A stretch of 64,000 nucleotides of DNA from positions 434,001 to 498,000 of the forward strand of contig VTFK01000227.1 of the NCBI GenBank assembly GCA_009617715.1, written 5' to 3'. The translations under genes and the position numbers were made by a program. A model generated the notes under the pieces. That model worked only from the letters and a program-made list of their open reading frames with translations, ran no database searches and was not told the DNA's origin. The DNA comes from Plectrocnemia conspersa. Taxonomy: Eukaryota; Arthropoda; Insecta; Trichoptera; Polycentropodidae. Shown in pieces: positions 16,301 to 29,100 of this stretch (within the stretch, counting starts at the first letter, position 1; every line of letters begins with the position of its first letter).

Positions 16301-19300
16301 AAAAAATTAATAGGAAATTACGACATCAAAAATAACACTGGCTTAGAGACAACGTGTATAGATTCCACACGAATTGAGCGAAGAAAAAAGTCGGCGCATA
16401 TTCGTATATCCCGAGACTTCTGGTTCTTTAACCCTTTAAACGCCAGTGGCTTTTTAGTGAGTCGCCTGTTATTTGTTCCTCACGCGTCAGTTCCTTTTTC
16501 TAAAAATAAATGTAAAATTACTTTATTTACTGATAAATGGACCTAATACAATAATCTTTAATAATACTAAAAATAGAATTTGTAAATAATTTCTTAACTT
16601 GTTTTCAAAAATTAATTTGTTTGAAAAAATTCAACAAGTAATTCACTGGCGTTAAAGTGGTTAACCCTTTGGACGCGAAAATCGATTAAAATCACCCAAC
16701 TGATTTTTTATTTCATTACGCAAAAATTAGTAAAAAAAAAATGTTTTTAAGAAAAACTTTTTTTTGTTAATAAACATAAAACATCATTTTAAATAAATAA
16801 AAATTTAAAAAATTAGAACATTTAAACACATTACCAATATAAAATTTGCATTTAAAAAAAAACAATTTTATATTTATTTTTGATTAACGCGTCCAAAGGG
16901 TTAAGCTGGTCGCTTTTACTCTATCTTTTGATAACCGTAGATAAAAAATGTCTTTAAAAAAAAAATTCAAATAGATTATTGGTAACTTTTTCGTACATGG
17001 AATTTGAGTGAAATAACATGCTGCAATTGATTGCATCGACTTTAACATAATATAGGTGAATTGTTTATTTTTTAAACCATTAGTTGTATCACTTTGATAA
17101 TTAAATTTTTTTTTTTAATTATAGTGCTTTAAACTCTACAATATTAGCACACGAATGGATTGCCCTCGAAATAAAAAGGTGTAACTAAAATTTTAATTAT
17201 CATTACTAACCAGTTTATATTTGATAAATTAAATTACATATACATCACAACATTCATGCATAAAAAATGGATGTGTAATACTGATTTAAACGGTTTATTA
17301 GAGATGATTTATTTGAAATACTTAAAAATATCTAAGTTATCATTAAATGTTCCAAGCTTAAGGTCATTGACAGACCCTAGATGTAATTTTAGCGTCCAAC
17401 AGACACAAAACAAGCAAAATTGCATAATTGGTTATTCGCGTGTCTGTCACGTCAAATCCGATCATTGTTTTTCAAAGCTAAACACGCACGTTGCCAAAAA
17501 CTGCTCTTATGGTTATTCGCACCAAATAATGATGATGGACATTTGATTGATTGATAGCGAGCTTCGCAAGACCACAAATTGAAACCGAATACGCTTTCAC
17601 CGGTGCAGGAAAAGGATTGCAATTTTCGGATCGATACAGTGTAGTTTTTTTCACTGTCTTCGAAAAAACCGTCGCTCGTTTTACGATCGCCGTTAATTAA
17701 GGTGTCACGATTGTAAAATTTATTTACTTTTTTTCAGTCAGTGAACGGCCTTGAGAAAGGTTTTCGAGAAAGTTGGCGTTCGTCCCGAGGTGGTTGACTG
17801 TGACCGGTCGACTCCCATCACGACCAGGTGAAAATACCACCTGGGTTTTGTTTTCGACAATGTTTTTCTTTTTTTTTTGAATATGTACCTAATGCCATGT
17901 AAACACAGGCGCTGAGTTTCACTTCTTAGTAATGTGTAAATTTATTAGACAAGGTTAAACAAGAAGATATACTACTCTATTTATTTTTTCCTAAGCTGGC
18001 TGTGAAACTCCTCAATTATATAACCAATCTTGTGAGTTATATGTTACATTAAATAGATAAAAAAAAACTGTCGTGAACAATAATATGTATTTATTTATGT
18101 TATTTATATCGATTGCCTTACGTCATTAAGTAAATCTATATTAGGTTAAAAACTGCTAAACAATGTCACTTTGCTTCCACCATTTTGATCAATATAATAA
18201 GACCATCTAACATCTCAAAAATAACATGTACATTTTGACAGTTTCATTTACTGCTAAATATCTAGAAATAACTAGCAGATTCCACGATTTAATTCTAAAT
18301 TAGAAATACTAGTTTGACATATTAAAAGCTTATTTAATATAAGTTTAATTTGATACACAAGTTTAATTGAAATTAGTCAAATATTTTTTAGTATGTATTC
18401 TAACATCAAAATTTGCGTTTTTTTATCTCATTGCTAAAATATTAACAAAGTAAATATTTCTTATTCTGTCAAATACTAAAACTGTATAAAACAAATTAAA
18501 TTTTATATAGAAAATAATATTTCTCTTGCGAGTCATTTGTCGGGATCACGCGTAATTGCTGCGTCGAAATTAATTGCGGAAGACTTGCTAAAAGGGTCTC
18601 AGAAAACGAATTTGTGATTTTTTCATATTCTAAGAAACGTTTTTTTTTATTAGCGTTACAATTGATCCATTATAAAATTTACATTTACAGTTTCAAAGCA
18701 CAAAATAAAACATAAAAATGCCGAGGTTCTGTGCAAATTTCTGTCGAACGAGTTTTAGAGCCCAGATTATACATTCTATAGAGTGACAACATTGCGTATT
18801 TTTATACAGTTATACAGCTTAACAAAATCTTTATTATACAAATCAATGATTCATGGTAAAAAGCATTAGTATGAGGACCGAGGATTGGAAGGGACGTTGA
18901 GCTTGCCCCAATTCTCAAAGGGTATATTAACAAGCTGCTGTACTGAATCTTTTAATTCAGACACTTTAGTCAGAACTTGACACAGAACTTTTAGTTTCCG
19001 ACTTGAAATAAACAAGAGTTCAGCTGACTTCGCACCAAGCAATGCTACACCGAATCGACCGAAACAACCTTTAGAAGTCCGAGGAAGCAGCCGCTTTACA
19101 TTTCAACCGTCCAACCAGATCAAGCTAAAAACAGTCACACGAATTCCTAAGAGTTCATACTGATCTCTCCTATTGATCAAAATTTGGTTTGAATACACTT
19201 TGGCCAATACTCTCATATCAGAAGTCCGTAGTAATATCGGTAAGGATAGCTTTCATATTTATAAAACATAGTATAATATTGAAAAGCAGACAAACTATTT

Positions 19301-20145
19301 TTTAATTAATAAATGTTTCATATAATTTTTTTATGCGCTTTGTGGAATAGGAAAAGATGCTTAAACTTTTATTTAAAGATATTTTAATATAATTTTCTTA
19401 AGTAAAATGATTGACAAGCAGTGAGTTCCGGCACCTTTTTTGTTTAAAAAAATCCCTGCTTATATATAACTATCCTTAAATTGTATATTATAGTAAGTAC
19501 ATCATTATTTTTTATTAAATACTTATTAAAATACTCTGGTAACCTATTATTTACTAACTTATATATAAACACTAAAAAATTCATCTTCAATATTTCTTGA
19601 ACAAACAATCATTCCAATGTACCAATCATACTTCTTGTAAAACTATTTTTATTTAAAACTACTCCTATTTCCCTATTTTGTAATTTTTGTAACATCATTT
19701 TATCTGAAATATTAAATATATGTAATATTGCTGCACAATAATTAAAATGGGGCAATATTTTTTTGTGTTTATATTTTATTTTTATTTTTTATCCTGGATA
19801 ATATACCTATTTTTCTACTATATTTTCTTAATAAATTAAAATTTAATTTTTTATCTAAAATTACTCATAAATATTTTATACGATTTAGTATAAGTACATT
19901 ATTTTTTGGGGGCAATTGAGAATCTCGAAGACTCTTTACACCTTGTATAATCATCCAGTACTCTTGAGCATGGTGCCCTAGTCTGGTTAACAAATAATTC
20001 TTGTATAAAAACTTTCTTAATAAAGTACCTAAGAAAGCACTTTTTCAAGCTTCTGGTAAAGAACATATACAATCCGGATATTTAAGAGGAACTTCGTTTT
20101 GAGTATTGATTTGTTCTCATACAGCTACTTAATTAAATAAATAAA

Positions 20146-20176
<31 letters not shown>

Positions 20177-23100
20177 CGCCCCTGTAATTATCTATTACGA
20201 ACTGTAGACTGCGAGAAGTAAATATTCGAATTAACTTTTAAGAATAATTTTAATCACCACACGTCGTGAATTGAGTAATTACCCGTGAATTTACCGACTC
20301 TAAAAGCCATTTCGTCTAATTTTACGGACAATCATTTAAGATGGCTTTGGAGTGACACTTTTTAATGTCTATAATGATGGGGTATTTCGCAAAATAAAGC
20401 AAAGCAATTTCTTAATGCGCTTTTGAAGAGCCGTAAATAGAGCATCGCGAGTTGAATTGAATCATTTTTTTCGTTGTGTTGTTGAAATAAATTATTGTGG
20501 TTTCACATATGCGAACGACACGGACGAGCGATTGGCTCGTGTGAACCCACCTTAATATGGAACATGATATATAATTATAACAATGGATGCGACGGATTAT
20601 CTAGAAACGCATAAAAAATTGAGGTTTGTGAAAAAGTTTTTCGTGAGACCATATATTATCTCACTTCAAACTTTTGGTTGTTCTGATATTAACAAATACT
20701 AACCTAAGTCAAAGCAAACACAATTTACGTTTATTAAATTAATTAGGCAATACAAAATCATGTCAACGAATGCGTTTATCCATACTCAACTAGAACAATT
20801 TTAATTTAATTTGAACCAATTGAAAATATTATGCAATTGATTTTACATGATTTCCACATACGTTAAATGTGAGTAACCGCGTTTATGTTTATGAAAAAAT
20901 ACCTATAGTATCATTACTATCATTAGACAGTTAAGGTGTGTCGGCTATATTATTTAAAAAAAAAACTTACGTAATGCACGTTTCGAAAAAACGTTTCATT
21001 TATTATATATTATTAAACGAGTGATTATAGTCTGTTACTCTGTTATATTCATGACTGATTCTTAAAAAGTGTTTAATTGATAATTACTAAGCCGATGCTA
21101 CTGAGATTACTTCGAAGTGAACAGTATCAATATTGAAGAATAAGCAAACTATTTTTCTCGTATATAACAATAAATCTATTTAATAATCATCGAAGTCGAC
21201 CACAATAATATGTTACTATATAAATAATATATTAAAAATTATTTATTTAATATGTTCTATATAAAATCAAGGGCTAAGCACGTGGAGGTGTCACTCGTGT
21301 TGAAAATAGCATAGTGATTGTTCTGTAGATTTAATTGGTCATTGTTTGGACAGTATTGTCAGGTGATGAACATTAGTCACTGGAAGAAGCGGTTCTCTCA
21401 CCCACTGACACACTGCAGCACACTTGGCCGACAGCCTCTGGCCCATCGTAAACGGCTCTGTCCGTGAACCTTGAGTGGGTTCGAGTTCATATGGTGCAAT
21501 ATGATCAAAGTGGCAAACATTTATAATCAGGTATGTACGTCACACAGGAAATGCCCTAAATAAAAACTAGCTTCGCCCGCAGCGAACTCAGAGCGCCCAA
21601 TATTTAAAACACAACATTGTTGTTTATTTTTAAATTTAATACACTACATTCATACGAATCATATTAGTATTGCTTCCCACGTGCGAATTTATGAATTAAT
21701 GAATAATAATTAACCTCCGTTTCCTGCTGTTAAGGCACAGTACGCGCACAATAAATTTGGCCAGCTAAAGACTGTAAACATAGTATCTTGCATACATTAA
21801 TAAATTTAATAAATACAAAAATTAAACAATGAAATTTTGAAATAATTTTAAAAAATCACAAAAACAATCATTCAGCGATTATCCAGCCAATCGCTGCACT
21901 CGCTCCTTAGAACAACGAAATAAGTATACGCCATTAGAAAGTGACATTTGCTTGATGTATATCTCCGAGGTGAATTGCGTATGTGTAACGGGAATATTGT
22001 AGCCTTACAGTGCTATTTGTCTTCCGGTGATATATTGTTTTTCGTGACCGTTTCATAATAAAGAAATATTCATTCAATGCACCGGAGAATCCTTGCGTGT
22101 TATTTATGAGGGAACCCTTTAGTTCTAGTATTAACGAGAGTTATAACGAGAGCCTCTGTGTGATCGCACTATTGTCTATATAATCACGTTTGGTCAAGAA
22201 TAGGATCCCATTCAAACGTGGCTCTGTATGGCCACCACAATTAAAGAACAAATGTTATCAATCTTATTGGTGAACATTATGTATTTAAGAAATATCAAAA
22301 ATAATTTGCCATTACATTTAATTGAAATCTAATGAAAAAGTTTGCTCACTTAGTTTAGTTTAAGAAAATCATACTGAAGGACAGTAGATTTTTTAAACGT
22401 AGTTGGAACAGTGTTAAGTGCATTTTGCAGTAATTATTTAAATATAAGTTCGATCGATCATCACAGATTAAGTTTTCCTAGAGTATCATGATGAATAATT
22501 ATTATTAAGCTTGGTCTAAAATTATTTTAAAAAAGCTCATAGAAAATATCATTTTATATTTGAATTATTTTTATTATATTTTTTGTGGATTAAAATAATA
22601 CTATGTATTGTTTTTTACTATTATGACGCATTGGGATTACCTGTTAGATCACGATAAATAAAATCAGCAAATATAGACAAAAAACGATCCAACATTTTCT
22701 TTGTAGAAAAAAATTATTATTAACTTGGTTGTCAATGCTTAAAATCTTTTATATTTCCTTTCTCTTTGACTATTAATGTTTGTGAGCGGATAACTGATAC
22801 ATTTTATTTTCTATACGTAGATTTTAAGCTTTCTTTAAAAAAGGAAAATTTTATTATAACAAATAAAAAATTACGTCTAAGGCATACAACTCTGGGGATG
22901 TGCCAGCCCGTCAACATCAAGGCAGCAATGTAGACAACTTGAAAAGACAGGCGAAGAGGACTAAGCCTTTGAACGGGTCTAGTAATCATTTAATGAAACT
23001 CATTTACTATTAGTGATTGTGTAGTATAGAACAGAAAACTGACTAAATATAAGTGAATTACCACAGCACAATGTTAAAAGCTCTATTATGTTGCTGAAGA

Positions 23101-26100
23101 ATTGGTATCCCCAAAAAATTAAAATTAAACGCAGTTAGTTGCTTAGAAGTCATTGAATACATTAATGAAGGAACGATTTAAAATCTCATTGATTCTTATA
23201 AGACATATATAATTTTTTGTCACACGTATTGACATTTGTAATTGTAATTGGATTGCCTTTAAAAAAAAACGAGGAAAAGAATTTAAAAAATAAGTATGAG
23301 AATACATTGTACTAGTAAAAAAATATTCACACACGTAAGTGGGCTATGACACAGTTGTATGGAGAATTTTGGGACCCACGGTTTTGGGTTTTGGGATCTC
23401 TCGCACATAACGTAACTGGTTATCGAAAACTCGCAGTTACCTTCTTCCGTCTGTCTTTTGAGTGGTAGGTCAGTGACCGGACTCGTTTTTGACACAATTT
23501 TACAGTTTTTTTATAACGGACAGAACATTACGCTCTCTGTAATTAACTGCTTCTTTTTATTGTTCGACTCGAAAGGGTATCACGAAACAGTAATCGTGCA
23601 TCGTCGGCCATTTCAAAATTTTGCATATTTCTCCTGCAAATCGATTTTGGAAATAATTGGATTTGACTCGAATTGCATGTGGTTTGTTGTGAAAATTTAT
23701 GTGAAATATAAATACAACACTCAAACTTTCAATAATAACTAAGACTTAATGGGTCCACAAAATATTAGAAAAACTTTTTTTTATTATTATAAAATATTAA
23801 AATATAATTAATTTGTGCATGAATCATGCAGACATAACAAAGATAATGTGTGAAATTGCACCCTTAATGTATGTCGTAGCCTACTTTGTGTGTTTCTTGT
23901 GAATCTCTTTGAATAACTGACAAAGCGTTCTCATGCTTAAATTCGCGTTCTTTCCAAAAATTTACCAATTGGACCGATGGCGTTTCTTTTTTCTTTTTTT
24001 TTCTTCAATGTTCATAATGAAAGTGTGCCAATGCTCTAAAATACCTCTTAAATGCACAAAGGTGAATACGTTTTAAATACTTTTCCTACAAAGCATAAAA
24101 GCGTCTATAATATACTTTCGAAAAAAAGCTTTGTAATCTTATTGTTTAATAATAAATAAATCTAGTTACTGTATAAAAGTATTTTCATACGCAGAAAAAT
24201 ACAATACAAAATATTATATGATAGCATATTATATTAGAAATTAGAAAGTTTAGAATTATATATTTAATATTAGAAGCTACAGATGTGATAATAAAACTAA
24301 TAAACAACATTTATAGAATGCTATGCTAATCAATAAAAAACACAGCATTTCTTAAAACTATTTATATAATTCTGTCATAAGAAAGTCTTGACCTACCAAA
24401 AATGTTTACATATTATATATGAGATAGCTTTTGACCTAATAAAAAGACAATAAAACTAAAACATTTATTTTTTTTTAAAATTTAACATATATTACATGCT
24501 AAATAACTAACACTTTCGCTTTTCCGTTCTATACAAGTGCTAATGTTATATAATAATATGCGATTAAAACGAGATTGTAGCAGAAGATTTACTATATAAT
24601 CGTTCGTCAATGCAAATAATTACGTAATGATTGCAGTAATTGACGTTGTAGCTTTGACATTTAACTATGATGTCAATTGAAGGCTATAAAAACGTTGTCT
24701 AAATAATTTAACTGATTTATTCGATAGTGACATAGCAGTAAATTAAACTGTAACCCCGTTACGGAGACCGATTCGATTCTCGAACGACTTGTTCGTGAAT
24801 CTGATTTATATTGTTTATTTATTTATACTTTTTTCGCGTTAATGAATGCATAACAGTGCTCATTGTCTTCGAACGATGACACAGAATTATCAGCATGGAT
24901 TTTTCTCAGAATGAAACCGACGATTTCTCCTGACACTCGGCGAATCAATAATGGCGAAACACATTTTTCTATTACCATAATGGAATGCCGATCGCAAATA
25001 TCAACGATTGAATAACGTTTAAAAAATATTTATGAAATCTGATCTTCAGATGTAATATTTGATCGATTAGTGGGTCACCGTTTAAAGCTATTGCAGGCAG
25101 TTAAGTATAGTAGTATGTACTATTACGGATATAAGTAAGTTTGCTTGTATACATAGAATACCTTTTAGCTCTTAAAAGACTATTGTGGTAATGCCCATAT
25201 TCCATTGCAAAATGGAATACAGATCTTTTACTACTTTCATGTGTATCGTATACTTTTAACTTTCAATTTTAACTATCTGGGTTAATGCAATATATTATGT
25301 TCGATACAGCATCTTAGAGTTTCTCGAGATATATACAGCATGTGGGTGTTTTATAAACGTGCTTGATTTCAATCCTTGCATTGGTTCATGTTTGTAAAGA
25401 ATATACTTATAGCAAGAATGGTAGTTGACATACTTCTGAACTATATAAATGTAACTAAGATATAAACAATTAGATGCTTTAAATATTTCATAAATTTTAT
25501 TTAAAAATGACAAAAAAGTTTTTTTATATTAATAAATTTCATTTAAAATTCTTATACATTTATTCTCAATCAATGTTAAGAATAAATTGATGTAAATTTA
25601 ATTAAGTAATTAAGCAATAAATGAGCTATTTTTCAATCATGTGCTCGAATAGTCCAAGAAAACATTTATTATGTATTTAAACAAAAACATAGCAAAATAA
25701 AATTCACTTGCCAGCTCGTTCTACAAGTTTATTTTATAGAATACATTAGAAAAGTCTGCTTTTCCGAAATATTTAATTTGGACATAGTGTTTAGCCCTTT
25801 AGCGCGCAAATTAATTATTTTGGAATTAAGGGTTAAAAAATTACTTTTTAGAACTTTTATTATATATAAAAAGTAATTTTAATAAAAAAAATTAAAAAAA
25901 AATTTTTTTTTTTTTGAATTTCGAAATTTTTGTCGGTTGATATATCGACCTTTGACCACTTAGGGTGATATTTTAAAAATATATTTATTATATAATGAAC
26001 GATCAAATATTGGTACACAAATATAATTTATTGTTTAAAATATATTACATATTCACATATAAAGAAATATTATTAAAAAATAATTCTTTTAGAGTTTTGT

Positions 26101-29100
26101 AATGTTTTATTTTGATTTTTGATTTTATCATATTTTGGCCTATAGCAACAACTTAATTTCATATGGTCGATATATCAACGAAAGAGCTTCCTCGACGACA
26201 TATTGTGATGCTAAGGAAGATTTTATTATGAATAGGTATTGAATTATAGACCGTTATGTCGTCGGTCGATATATCGACCGTTTTCGCCCTTTGCGCGCTA
26301 AAGGGTTAATCACTCTATTACATTGATAGAAAATTAGATTTATTAATATTATTATTATATAAATGCTGAGTTACTACATTGAAAAAAAGGTCCAATTGTC
26401 TTATGGGTAGCTTTCTAAAGAGCCTAGAAAAAAAATCACGTCAAGTTCGATCAATACTCATGGCTCTCCTCACAATTTTCTTCGATTATAACGGTAAAGT
26501 ACTATATAATCTTATCAATAAGGAGAATTGCCTTTCATTATTACGGCGTTTGCGTAAAACAACTCGAAAATTATGACCATAATTGTATGCAAACAACTCT
26601 TGATTTTTTCACCACGATAACGCATCATAACGGCTCACACAGAACTAATTTATGAATTTTCAACCAAAAGTAAAGACTTTTACCTGTTTCCGAATATCAA
26701 TAAGACATCGAAAGGACAACGTTTTGCGACCATAGAGGAGATAATGCAAAATCTCTATCTGAGTTAAACCTTTGAACGCGTTAATCAAAAATAATATTTT
26801 ATTGTTTTTTTTTTTTTTTTTTGAAAAATGCAAATTTTACCTTGATACTGTGTTTAAATGTTCTGATTTTTCAATTTTCATTCATTTAAAGTGATATTTT
26901 ATGTTTATTCACAAAAAAAAGCTTTTTCTTGAAAAATATTTTTTTTACTGATTTTTGCGTAAAGAGATAAAAAAATCAATTGGGCGACTATAGTCGCTTT
27001 CCGCGTTCAAAGGGTTAAAGACGATATCAAATAGTACATTTCATAAATGATTTTAGCATTAAAAGAAACGCTGAAGAGTGTATTGGTTTTTATCGGGACA
27101 ACTTTTAAGAAATCATGTTGTTTGATTTAAGTAAAAATATTATAATAGTTTTATTTAATATAATAATTTTTGTATTAAAAATTTATAAAAAAAATATAAA
27201 AAAAAAATTGAAAAAAAGTCAAAATCTAATGGTAAAATATTAGTTATACTGAAAATAAAAGTTGTTCTAAAAGATAATTTTATTTACTGTTGTTTAACAG
27301 CTAAGAGTTTTTTTTACTACATAAGTGTATTCGGATATGTTCCAAAAGTAATATGTACAAATATTCCGAATCTAATGTTCTAATAATTTGATAAAGTGAT
27401 AATTCGAAAATTAATATGGCAGGTATTCGATAACTTTTTAATTAAATAAATATATAAATATACTTTGAAAGTCTAAAATCCGAAAAATTCTGATTTCTCC
27501 GTATATATTTAAATAGAATAATTGCGAGCATTTATATTACAATAACAATTGCGACCTTAACTAATTATCGTAATGATTATTTTGAAATATTATTCGTATT
27601 TTTGCAATTTTGAATTACTAATTTTACACATTTTTCAAATGTACACTGAGTGTACATCACCGGAGCGCGTGCATTTTTTTGCTTTATACAGAAAAGCTTG
27701 ATTTCTTATATTAATTTATAGTCGGAATAAATTTTCTTATAAGAATTTATTTATTGAAATGTGTTATCAAGAGGGTTAATGCACTTGTTTTCATACTAAT
27801 TTTGGATATTGATTAGTAAATAAATTATTTTAAACATTATATTTAATATGAGCATATCACAGAGAGAAATTTATATAAAATAAAATGAATATTTATTCCA
27901 CTACAATGTTACATTTAAAAAGCAATAAATAGAGAAGTATATATAAAAATTAGAATAGAAAAATATGTCTTTAGAATAATACCTAAAAGACCTATGTTCA
28001 AATCCTATATAGACCCTGAAATTTATGATTGGAATAAGTGGTTATTATATATTTATAATTCTGATCAATCATGACAAATAAGATTTTTCCAGATTTTCCT
28101 AATTTCACAGATATATATCGTAATGAATAATTTAAATAAAATCAAACTAGGGGATGCAGAAAGACATATATTTATTTATTTTTACCACTTTTATAACAAA
28201 CACATATATGAAGTCTCAATCAGATGATAGACCACATCTGAGCCCATATTTTATATTCCTTTATGATTTTTTACTAATAAAGCTGGAAATCAAGGCTTAG
28301 AGAATTACACATAGTCGCGATCATTTGAAATATCTTATACAGATTTAACCTCATCTGCAATTCTGTTTGCATTGTGTACATTTACATAGACCATAAGTCG
28401 ATGGCTAATGCCTGAAAGATCTAGGTTTGAATCCCATTAATGGGAAGATTGGAATTGGAAATTATTGTATAATTATAATTTCAATCAATGATCACATTTT
28501 AAGTTTTTCTAAATTTACCTAATTTCACCAATGAATATTGTGATGATCGTACATAGTGGTATCTATTGATTTTACACTGTTTATAATTAATAAAATATTT
28601 ATTAATGAGTTTGGTGTCTCATTGTTTGCTTAGTAGTGGTTGATTATGTTACCCTAATTTTAACGCATTGCAATAACACCTGTCCTGTTGCAGCGGAACA
28701 ACATATTGGTTTAATTGCATCTCGAATGTTTAGCAAATACTCAACGCACACCATATATTTTTTTATTTATGATCTAAATAAATTATCAATGAATCGCCTA
28801 TAATTTTGATAGAGCTTCTTGAGAGTGCATTGAAAAGTTTCATGCATTAACGAAGAATACAATTTCACTCAATATACTATATCATAATCAACCAAAACAA
28901 GTTATTTAGCTTTGATATGTCACCCTCGTTCTCTACCTACCGCAGTGGAACGCTGACAGATTTTACTTTCAGCCCAATATCGCATTTCATTGCTACCTTG
29001 TCTTGGAAATGTGTCGGTGCATTTGCACTCATTGTACTTTCACTGGCATGCCATTCAATTTACTTAGTTATAGTTAGTTAACTCACCAGCTCTGGCGAGG

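Larger units (their letters stand above)
15561..29086. other. Lipase intron 1, 13.5 kb
   Basis: It links the signal-peptide exon (ending GCT G) to the next exon (AC GTT ...), which together read ...ARA-DVSS. It is filled with MITEs and SINEs listed separately, a GC-richer patch at about 17560-17860, and AT-rich DNA with no supported gene. Such a long first intron could hold enhancers, but I see no specific element. Confidence 0.75.

Noticed and set aside
21366..21464. Short ORF before a CAG|GTATGT donor near 21528
   Set aside because: The frame closes before the donor and lies in a lipase intron on the other strand; no supporting homology.
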